A DNA stretch of 27,650 bases from Priapulus caudatus (taxonomy: Eukaryota > Priapulida > Priapulimorpha > Priapulimorphida > Priapulidae). The stretch's first letter is position 1. Each line of letters starts with the position of its first letter. Below, piece after piece: positions 9,801 through 21,800 of the stretch. Under the pieces are notes generated by a model, which made no database searches, had not been told where the DNA came from, and worked only from the letters and a program-made list of their open reading frames with translations. The translations under genes and the position numbers were made by a program. Location of the stretch: the NCBI RefSeq assembly GCF_000485595.1, contig NW_014577344.1:106415-134064 (forward strand), given 5' to 3'.

Positions 9801-12800
9801 ATGGTTGCCTAAATACATTTACAGTTGTGTTCATGGTCTAGAGGGTTATTTAAAGATTTGAAGTAGACAAAAACTGGCAACATTGTCATATAGCCATGAA
9901 GCTCACAGAGTTTTCATGATGTGTACAGTACAGTGAAAACCCTTGTCCGTTTTCTGTCATGTCCGTTACGGTAACTAAATGTCCAATCTCTGAGGAACTG
10001 TTCAGTAAAATATCACATAATTTGTCATGTACATCTCTGGCTGTCAAATGTTACTAATTCACAAAGTAAAACAAGATTTCTTACTTTAAATTTGATCTTT
10101 ACTGAACATTTAATGTTAAGAAAACTGTCTGACTGTTATGTCCGTTACGCTGGAATTGTCCAAATTTACAATGCAGAAGTGCTACCGGGTTGTTGCATTC
10201 ATAGATGCATTGTAGCTCTTCTAATGAATATACCACTTGAAATGCTACTGCAAGGATTCATGCCTCCACTCTAGTTGCATTCTCAAAGCTTAGCTCTACC
10301 AGTACCAGTGTAGCCTTTTGCTCCTGCTACAGAACTAAATACTACAATATATGACTAGAATCTCAGAAGAATGCAAAACACCACCATATACCATACACAA
10401 TGACTCTGTGCTTGCTATTTTGAAGACTGCCAATACATGAATATATAGTCCCAAAATAAAGTAATTTGAGCAGCTACTATATTCAAAGTGTCAAATTCAA
10501 TGAAGCTGCTCACTCTTAAGAGAAAGCTGCCATAACAAATCACACAGCTTGTTACAACATGCCATGCAACATATTCTCTGCTGTTGCTGTATCGACTACT
10601 AATCATGACATATCTACCAAGTTAAAATCACCAAAAAAGTGTAACAAACAGTTTGTTAGCTATTAAAAAAATTAATCAACTTCTCACTGTTAGACCATCT
10701 GGGTGAAAGCCAACCGTATTCGCGATGATGAGAAAAATTTAATCATCTTCTCACTGTTAGACATCTCTTTCGGCCAGCTTTGCAGTTTGTCTCAACACGA
10801 AGTATTATTTATGGTTACTACATGATAAGTCATTAGCATTAAGCCTGTTACACTCTAGTCCAAAAACGTGTTTTATTAATTATTTCTAATACAGTTTCCT
10901 GCAAGCTACCTATAACAAAAAGCTCATGAATAAAAACATGATAGTATAGACTATTAGTAGTAATTTACAATCAATAATCTTGCTTTGGACACTCAAGACT
11001 CTCTATGTACGATTAACTCCCTACCCTACTGTTGTTAGCTATCATCAGCTGGTAGTTCAGCTGGTAGGTAACCTGCAGATATTTGCTTGCAGTTGGTTGG
11101 CACTAGTGTCATCTGTGGGGAAAAAATTTAACATGGTGATCATAAAAAGTGTCCAATCATATTGTATATATATATGATCTTTGCTATCACAATGCTATTG
11201 CAATTGTAAACTTGTAGCCAATAGTCAGCCCTTAGTAGTAGTAGGCCTATACAGTCTGAAAGGGTTTGTAACAACAACCTACTTGATAGCCTGATAGGGT
11301 GTTTCTTCTCTGCAAACTGTTCCTCAGGTAGAAAAAATTACCAATGCAATCTTTATGTTGTGCTTTAGTGTGAGTATGATTTAATTATTTTACCAGGTTA
11401 TGGAGCCACAGCTATTGTGCAGGCAGCTGTGTGCAAGCCATTCAATAAGAGAGTGGCTATCAAGCGTATAAACTTGGAGAAGTGCAACACGAGCATGGAT
11501 GAACTACTGGTAGGTAAATTAAATGTGCTTGCATGTGCAGCAATCGGCATCATACAAAATATATGACTATAAAACATTCTGCTGTATAGAACTCAGTTAT
11601 AGGGTTGTGTAGGACTGACCATATCTAAAGAGTTGCTTGCTTTCTCTTACAAACCGATGTGTAACTGAGTAGGCATCATATATGTAACTGTACCCATCTT
11701 CTAATTGAACCCCAACTCTGTGAGACCTAGTATGTGAGGTGTAATGCCACAGCTTTATGTAAAACCCAATTAAGTTTCCCCACATGTTCGTGACAAGGTA
11801 CACATGTAAATATTTTCTTGGCTTGTTCTTGTTGCAGCGTGAGATTCAGGCAATGAGTCTGTGCAAGCATGACAACGTAGTGAAATACTACACATCATTT
11901 GTTGTCAAGGAAGAACTATGGCTTGTGATTGAGATTCTCAGTGGAGGTGTGAGACCGTGTGACAAGTTTGCCGATATTACCATGTTCAGCCAGCTAGACA
12001 TGATCGGTGGCATTTTGTTGAAAATGTGAAATTCTGATTAACTTTAAGATAGGCATATCATTAAATTCTATATCTGAGGGATAACTCTGTTAAATGATTG
12101 TTTGGTGGTGATGTAATTTTGCATAAACTGGTTTGGCCTGTGATGTTAATGTTATACTATTGTATTTGTGCTTCATTAATGCCAATAAGCACTGGCTCTT
12201 GACCAAGATGGTCATGCCTGCTTCATATTGGTATTAAAAAGTTATACTCCTCTAAGAAGCAAAAAATTTGTTTCTTTTTTACCACCGGAATACAATGCCA
12301 GCATTAGCTAGGATGCATGATTTTGATAATTATTTTCAATAGATTTTTTGGCAACACCTATAAGTAGACCCCTTTTTCAAGGCTAGACTACTTCATCTCC
12401 GACCATCTCACCTTCCTGTCTGCGTTTCTGCTAGTGTCTCTTACCCCGAATGTAATCGCAAATTCCCAGAAACTCAGAAGCTTTGTGTCGTGCGCATCCT
12501 CATCTCTCGCTACGTCTGTTTCGCAATCAGGTTCGCTGCTCGACATCATCAAGCACAAGGTGAAGCAGGGCAACACGCGGCCAGGCGTCCTCGACGAGCC
12601 GACGATCGCCACCGTGCTCAAGGAGGTGCTCAAGGGCCTCGAGTACTTCCACAGCAACGGACAGATACATCGCGACGTCAAGGCCGGCAACATACTGCTG
12701 GGCGCCGACGGCACGGTGCAGATTGCCGGTGAGAGTGGATGAAGTCGCCGGTGTGCTCGCGACGCTTCTCCTCGTTGTTGTAGAGATTGCCTCGCCTCGC

Positions 12801-15800
12801 TCCGTCTCCTTTTCCGTCGTCGCCCGCCGTGAGTGGATGTCGTCCGTCACGGTCCGTGGTTGTATATCTCCTGCTGCCTCGTGGAGTTTGTTTGTTGTGA
12901 TCCACAGTTACCCATCTGTCTTTTAATGTTTGTGGTCAGGAGTGATTGACCTCACTGAGGATGGGAAGATTTGACTAAGCAGGCAGTCTGACTCTGTGGA
13001 ACATATATTCACAGTAAGACTACTATTTAGTGGAGTTACATAGCACATATGAAGCCAAGTATAACTGTGTTGATCGTTTGCCGTAATATGTGAGAGATAG
13101 TAGAAAACTACTACATGTATTGCAAACTCAAAAAGATGATTGTGAGTTAATTGATTGTTTCTACAAACTGAGCTGAGGGTAATTAAATGATCTAAGTCAG
13201 TGAAATGTCAAAGGCATAGATCCATATAAGATCGGTTGGTGATGCATTATATATAAATCATTGATTCGTGAGTCACGTGCACGATTCCACTACAGGGGAA
13301 CATTAACGTGCCTGGCTTATGGTCGAAGGCAGCTAGTTACAAATGCCTGCTCTGATGTTACATTTAAAGCACTTGTTAAGCAAATCTTATTGGCTTGCAC
13401 TAAACCAATTTCAATTTCATGTCGCAACTAACTTGAGCATGTGTTATGTTATGAGCGATCTCTGTTGTGCAAGTTCGTTCAACTTGATGGTCATCATTTG
13501 CAGATTTTGGTGTCAGCTCGTGGCTAGCTACTGGTGGGGACCGGACACGCCAGAGCAGTCGACACACCTTTGTTGGAACCCCTTGTTGGATGGCTCCTGA
13601 AGTGATGGAACAGGTGCATAGTATGTGTGTTTAAGTGTTGGTGCGTGGGTGTAGATGTGCGTGCTGTGTGGGGATTTGGGTCATTACCTCCGCCCAACGG
13701 AGTTGGAGGAGGTTATGTGATCGGTCTCGTAAGTTTGTGCGTTAGTGTGTTCGCGCGATCGATATTAGCGCATCGAGTCAGCGAGCCAGCCAGCGAGCGA
13801 GCGAGCGGCAAGCCAGCTCGTAACACATACATGTTACATTCTGGCGGAGGTATGCACTCTCCGTGAGTGCCCTCTGTCTAGTTGTGTGTGTGTAATGCAC
13901 ATGTCTGTGTTTGGCTGCTTGCAGATGCATGCAGGTTGTGGTGAGTGTTTATTCCTGTAGCTGTAGTGTGCTGTTTGTACGCATGTGTTTGCAGGTGCTT
14001 TTATGTGTGCACAAAGTTTGATGGTATTTATATATGTGTCCAGATGTGCTGCATGCGCCAATTGTATGTGTGGTTGCATGTGCATGTGTACGTGCATGCG
14101 TGCACATATATCTTGTGAGTCTGCGTAGTAATTATTCACTGGTTTTTTCTGTTTGTGTAATATTTTGCAATGTCCTGAAGCAATCGATTGCATGCAAATT
14201 ACTTTTCTATATAATCAGCTGATATATAATTAATATGAACAATGGTATGTAAATAAATTTTATTTTATCATGTTTTTAATGTGCACCTTTGTAGGTCAGT
14301 GGGTATGACTTCAAGGCAGACATTTGGAGTTTTGGCATCACTGCAATTGAATTGGCAACAGGGACAGCTCCTTATCACAAGTACCCTCCAATGAAGGTAA
14401 CTCAAAACCATTTTCCTACCTGACTATTACAGTGAGGGTTTCAAACAATTCCGTACCGTTCTTATATTTGTTCAACCATTACAATACTTAAGGGTGTTGC
14501 TTGCATAACAGCAAGTGTATACATCAAGGCTTACATGTTTAAGAACACTCGTACACCATTACTTTTATTGAAATATGCAATGATTGCACTTTTGTCTGAT
14601 GGTACCAATAACAAGACAATTGTCTCGACACTGAAAAATGTGGCTGTATTATTTGCATTTTATATACCATAACAGCACAAACTCATGGTAATTTTATACT
14701 GGAGTAATCCATAATAGATGACATCTAATTTGTCCGTTTTTATTTTTCATTTTATTTGAGAGGTAACGATTTTTGCTCGAAAGCTCATTTAAATTACATA
14801 TCGTTGATTTCTATGGTAAGATTAACTTTAGCAGGTCAGCAGGGTACTTGCATGTCTTCCTGTTTTAGTTACTTTGGTGTGAAATCATCAACACGCATAC
14901 ACCTTATATTCATTCCTGATGTCGCAGGTATTGATGCTTACGCTTCAAAATGACCCTCCAACTTTGGACACCGGTGTAGAAGACAAGGACCAGTACAAAA
15001 ATTATGGAAAGTCCTTTAGAAAGATGATTGCTGATTGTCTACAAAAAGACCCAGAGAAAAGGTGAACATTCTTTTTGTATATGTGTGTATTTTGTATTTC
15101 TAATTATAAATGTACAAGTAGATAATGTATATTAACACTAATCTAGCTAGTGTCTGTTTTCAATAGTCTTAGTGCCAAAGTTACCATTATGTTAAGTTAA
15201 TGTATATAAATCTTGCATTGTACAAGTTCTTCCCTTTCATTTGTAGGCCAACAGCAACTAAACTGCTAAAGCATGATTTTTTCAAGAAAGCAAGAGACAA
15301 GAAATACTTGTTGCAAACACTGATTGTTGGAGGCCCTGGTCTCCAAATCAGGACAAAGGTAAGTGTGGAATCATCATGATTTCGTGAACAAATAGAGACT
15401 CACCATGTTTCCCCAGTAGGCAGCAACTCTTCACCGACACCATCTATAATATTACTATAATTTTTCCAGTAATTACCACACATGCCTCAGGTTGACATTC
15501 GTATTCTCCGGCAGTGTTGATGTACTGCGATTTGTTCATGGCATAGTGAGATTTTATTTACATCCTGTCTATGGCAGTCACTCTACACACCACTACTGAT
15601 ACATCTTGTGCACATCATAAATGTTCTGTTTTATAAACGTCTATGTGTGCTTAATATTATTTGGATAAAGTGTTTTTTATCCTTTAAATTTTGCTACAGC
15701 CATTTCCGAGACTTCCACCTTTCATGCCACATGCTTTTTCTTATTGACTTTTATGGCTGTTAGTTTATATTTCTATATCACTCGTCACTTCGTTGCCATA

Positions 15801-18800
15801 CTGGTTTTGGCAAGTACGGTATTAGTGCGAGCTGTATTTCCCATTTGTTGTTCCAGAAAGACCGCGAGCCCGGCTCCAGTGGCCGTCTACATAGAACAGC
15901 CTCTGGCGATTGGGTGTGGTCTAGTGATGAGGAGGATGAGGATCCAGTAAGTCGTCTTTGCCACTGGTCTCAGTTGCTTCCCAACACATAGCTGAATTTA
16001 CATTAATTTACATTTTTTTGAATTTTGTTTTGCTTAGTGAGAGCTTAGAGACAGAGGCAGGTTGTGAGGTAGAGGATGAGGATGCTGATTAGGGTGGTGA
16101 TGAGACAGACAGAAGTTGAGGAAGAGAGATGTTGTAGAGAGAGCGGGCAGACAGAAGTTGAGGTAGCTGATGACGTGTAGATATGGGACACAGAAGTTAA
16201 GGAAGAGAGGTTGTGAGATGAGGCAGAGGATAAGGCAAACGGATGAAGTAGTCATCAAGACAATGTTTTATTGTAGGACCGGCCACGTAAAACAAACATC
16301 ATCGATTCCTCTGAACCTCCTGCTCCGTCCTCAGTCGGGAAGGCCAAAGACAATGTAACCGAGGCCAATGCTCAACAGGATCCTATTAACTTGATACTGA
16401 GGTTAAGGTGAGTGGGAGCATCAAGCCTGCCTGACATGTTCTGAAATGTCACTAGATTCTGTCATGAGAAAGTTGGAGTGCGGTCATATTAAATTAATGG
16501 AATTGTTAAACCAAGGTTTACCAAAGCAACAATAAGAAATTTTAGGATGAATTGTAACTGAATGTAATGTTTGACCAAGCAGGTAAACTTGTAAAGTTAA
16601 GGTGAAAGATAGCAATGAGCAAATTTGATTACCAAATTGTATTTAGCTGTAGATTTACTATTATATGTAAATAGTGGAATTTCCTCGGCATTTGAGTAAT
16701 GAATGCACTAATTGGACGTGACTATGCTAATGCTGCATTTCTGCAAGATTACTTAGGGTTTCTGTTGATATTTTGTTTGTTTTATTAACTCATAGACACC
16801 GATTGAAATGGAACTGCAAATCTTTTCTTCATTGAAAAGTCTTTCACATCATATTTCTCTTGCTAGACTGTGAGTACTAGATGTGTAACATGGCAATGTA
16901 CTGGCCCTGAGCTTTGGGGCTTGCAAGCTAATAACTGTTGCTCCGCAGGAATGACAAGCGTGAGCTGAATGATATCAGGTTTGAGTTCACGAAGAACAAA
17001 GATTCGGCCGATGGGCTATCTCAGGAACTAGTCGGTGCAGGTCTGGTAGATGGGCAGGACATGGTCATAGGTGAGCTGTGTACACCGTGCATTGCGTCGT
17101 CGCACAACTAACTGTTCTCTCAAACCGTTATGTGATAGTAATGTGTTTCTGTGTGTAATATGTATTACTCTGTATTACTCGCACGCATGCACGCACGCAC
17201 AGGCACGCACCAGTCCCCCCCCCCCCCCCGAGTCCGAGTCCGCACCCCCTGAGTCTGAATCCGAGTCCGAGTCCGCGCCACCCGAGTCTGAGTCCGAGTC
17301 CACACCACCCGAGTCAGAGTCCGAGTCCGAGTCCGAGACCAGTTTTGATAAAAAAAAATCCTATCCTATAATTTCTACCTTAATCCCTACACTGAAACAT
17401 AAAACCGTGAGTCTAAATTTTTTTATAAAATTTGAAATTTCTAGCAAAATTTCAAGGAGGCGACATTGTCAGGTAACAATAAAATAAGTAGACGAGATTA
17501 TGGCGCGAAACTCTCAACACCCGAGATCACTCAACTGGCAAAAATCAATGTGAATAAACAGCTAGTTGCATAAATTTAGGTAGGAGTTTTAGTTTTAAAT
17601 TCTTGGAAACTGCGTGTTTACAATATGTACAGTTATGTACTATGTAGTGGCCTCGAGCCGGCCTCAACCCGAGTCCTCGAGTCTGGAGGGCTCGAGTCTA
17701 AGTCCGAGTCCGAGTCATTGCACTCCGAGGCCAAGGCTGAGGCCAAGACCAAAGAAACCGGCCTCGAGACCTACAACACTGGCACGCACACACAGATGCA
17801 CACATGCATGCACACACACAGGGCATGAAATTCAGTTTGTTGCACCAACCCAGAGGACTGGTAACAGCAGATTTTTAGCTCACATTGACATCGTCAAGCT
17901 GAGCTATTGCCATGGGTCATCGTCCGTCGTACGTCCGTCCGTCCGTCCGTCCGTCCGTCCTTCCGTCAACATTTGGCTACGGTCAATGATAACTCAGGAA
18001 CCGTTTGACCCACATGTTTGAAATTGGGTATAGTTGTTACTGCTATGGGAGAGGTTTGAACACCCTATTTTTGAGCACGCCAGGTGACGTACTTTCGAGC
18101 CATGACAATGTTTTGGCAAAAATGGGAATTGCCATTAGTCAGTTCAGGTTAAACGGATTTTGCTCATTTTTGGTATGTGAATGAATAATGGCTAGGGGTT
18201 TTGATATTTAAAAAAAAATTATGCAAATTAGGTAGGTTTTAGCAATTATATAGCATATTATATAGACATGCAGATAACAGTCTGTGGTGTCACACTCGTC
18301 TGGTTCGTTTTACAAGATTTCATTGACAATATCTTTAATGCAAAATTGGTATTTCCTCTCCACCCTGCCGATAAAACGTCTATATTAGAGTAAAGTTTTA
18401 CAAAACATGTCGGAACGCAGCATAATCTATTTATTTCGAACGCCATCGCTAAGAAACATCAAAGCGGGTATAGCGCCATCTACCGTCACAAATTGTGATT
18501 CATTTTGGTTTATAAATTATTATTGTGATATACAGATGGCAACCGTGTGCTACCGCCTAGAAAAACTCATACGAAGTAAACACTTCCATGCAACCAATTA
18601 ACCTTTGACAAAAGTTGTGTTATGGGCAGGGAAACACCATTGTCACATGATATATAGCAGCTACGTGGAATAAGCGTATCCTCTCAATCTTACACGTTAC
18701 ACATCAGGAGCTCCGCTTTTAGGCAGTGCCTAAATCTGAATATTATAAAAACGTTAAAGGGCGATCATTTAGGTGTAACGCCATCACTTGCCCACATCTC

Positions 18801-21800
18801 AGACTTTCACATCTCAAACATTTATTTTCACATAAAAAATTACACATAATTATCAAGAGTATATAATGGGAGTTCTCCCCTTGCTCAATTAAAACTGACT
18901 TCTTCTCACTCACTTATTTGTGTCCTTTTTTGTGGTGAGCTACAGTGTCATTGACACTCATTACCAGTTCTCACCAAAATTTACTAGCCCTCACAAGTTT
19001 TCTTTGTCGTTTGAACCAGAAGGAACTTAAAATGAGAATTGGAATGATAATGAATAAAAATCCTTATATGCCCTTAATTAAATTCTTCCAAAATGAGTTT
19101 TACCTTTTTTATTTAAAGAATCACAATGATAGTAGTTATAAATAAAATCAAGAGTGTATAAAGAAGGAGAGCATACAATGGTGAAATGCTGAAACCATGT
19201 TGCAGTATCAGTCGAATTAATAAACTTTGTCCGTTTTATTTTGACGATTCTTTGCAGTATTATTGATCAGCTGTCCTACCTTGTTAACATAAAACAAACC
19301 GCATGTCCCTACGATGCCCCTACGCTGAGATAATGAGCGGTGAAGATCTGGTATTTTCGCCGAACACCGACTCGAGATACCTGCTGACTGCGACTGTCTC
19401 TCGCTTTGAGATAACTTCGGGAAACCTCGCGTGTTTCCGTCAATGATTGACAAATGGAATGAATGACGTCTGTTATTGATTGCAATAGTGATGACCCCCA
19501 CCTGTGCCCGCCTCACGCTGGATGTAGTAAACTCTGTAGTACTGACGTAATGAGTCAGCGCTACCATGGTGCTACACAGCGGCGACCGGAAGCAACACAC
19601 TGGCCACAAAGCGATAGAGGGTTGCAGCAAACAGGGATCTCGAGTCGGTTTTCGGCAAAAATACCAGATTTTCACCACTCATTATCTCAGCGTAGGGGCA
19701 TCGTAGGGACAAGCGGTTTGTTTTATATTAGCAAGGTAGGACAGCTGATCAATGATACCGCAAAGAATCGTCAAAATCAAATGGGCAAAGTTTCTTAATT
19801 TGACTAATACCAAAATGGTTTCAGCATTTCATTGTTGTACGCTCTCCTTCTTTATACGCTCTTGATAAAATTCTGTTTATGAAACATAGATTTTAACCTT
19901 GACGTGATGCGGTCATGATGCCGAGGCGAGCCGAGGCTTGACACTTTGTGTCCTCCAATCACAGCCTACGCCGCACCTCCCATTGAAATTTTTATAGGTG
20001 GGGACCCATCACAGTACCAAATCGCCGATCTCAGGAACTAGGGCATTCTGCTAGGCTAGAACGGTTTCCTACGATAGAGTTTGGCACAAAAACGAAAATA
20101 ACACGCCGTTTAGCGCACTGCGCTACGTACTTCTGTTGCATTTTCGCATCTCCGTAATTAGAATAAGCCCCACCTTCTTCGTTGATGGGCATGAATGGGG
20201 CGTCACCGACGTGACCAGTTCCTATACCGACTGTGTTTACTTTTCGTAAATAATGAAATGCCCGGCCGATGCTAGACTGGTACCCGTTCGCCACCTTCAC
20301 TCCGGCAAGTATCCTTCGCTAAACTGACGCTGTTAGTGTAGCGTGTGGAACTGTCGACCGGGTACCAGTCTAGGTCGATGCCAAACTGCATGCAGTGCAC
20401 CTTCGTACACTCAGGATACTCGTAGATTGAGCCCATGAGCGAGAGCGCCATCTGTCGTGGAGTTTGGGCCGATGCGATGCATTTTCTGCGTTTTCTGCGT
20501 GATTATTATTTTGCGCAGGCTCATTTTCGAAATCCTCCAACATTTTTACTTCTTCCATTAAGTCCATGTTTTACTGTTATTTAGGAAGGAAGGTAAAACT
20601 GTGCATTCGTATAATTTCACTCTTGCTTCTATAGTATGATTTCCATAATTTTGCTCTTCTGCCCATGATAATATTTCCCTCATCATGAACCTACATTTTT
20701 CAGTTCGGACTCTTATCATATCGTTATAACCTCCTATATCATTAATTAAATCCCCTAGGTATGAATATTTAGTGCATTTTTTGATTACTTGGTTGCCTAT
20801 TAATATCTCCTTCTCTATCCTTTCTTTGTTGGTGAATTTTATAACCATTGTATTTGTTTTGTTCATATTAAATTCTAATCTTTTTGATTCAGCTAATCTG
20901 GAGCATGACTGAGTGATTTTTGTTACTGTTTTATAATCTCCAATTCCTAGAATATCGTCCATATATAATCATTGTCATCTTCTAAAACTACAGACCATCC
21001 GCTGACCGCTGTGGAGACGTGCGCCGGGCCTCGAATTTGGCGCACGTCTCCATTGCGGACAGCGCTTCATACTTGAACATCTCCGCTGTCGCGTGCGCAT
21101 ATCCCGCGGAACTGCGCGTCTCATCCGCGCGCAGCGCTTAGGATCAACAGCAAAGCTGTGCCACGCAATCTTGTATCATGTCTCTCTGGATTTAACCTTG
21201 TGTTATTCTGGACATAATTCAGAAGGTTCTACTCGGTTTCTTGAGATTATTCAATATCGTTACCAGAATGAGATTCTAAATCTCATTCCTGATCAACTGA
21301 TACTGGATCATTATCCTCAGGGTGGTACTGGGTCCTTCGCAGCTTTCTTTAACGCTTCGAAAATCTTCTGCCTCTAGCAGTATCTTTCTGCTAGAGATCA
21401 AATGCAGCTTCTGCATTATATTCTAGTACCTCCAGTATGGATTCTTCTTCTTCCAGCCAGTGGGCTGGTGCTAATTTTGCTCCCTATATATACATATTGT
21501 TCAGTTCTATTGTTGTGGCATGACACATGTCACAGGTGTATTATGATTTTATACAATTTGTTGCTTATTAAATCCTTTAATACTTTGTTTAATCTCTGTA
21601 TTCTGATTATTTTATAGTTGCAGCAAATCTCCAGACAATTCTAGATTCTGCATCTAAAAAGAGTCTCACGTTTTCATTGGTAAGTAAAATTGTGCTTGGA
21701 ATCTTCAATGAGGTTCTAAAAATCTTACCGGCAGCAACTGATACTGGTGCTGAACCATGCTATTTCTTGTAAATTATTCCATTGTATTTCTTTCATGTAT

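Noticed and set aside
11784-12029. A start at 11784 extending the exon 3 frame, with read-through to 12029
   Set aside because: Residues outside 11838-11946 have no kinase similarity, and splice sites on both sides fit the neighbouring exons.
17071-17487. Reading the Ser/Glu repeat as an extension of OXSR1 exon 11
   Set aside because: The exon 11 frame meets TAA about 40 bases past the donor, and exons 11 and 12 already join in phase.
19217-19798. Two related frames on opposite strands as a duplicated gene
   Set aside because: They lie in the two arms of one foldback, so the similarity follows from the inverted repeat.
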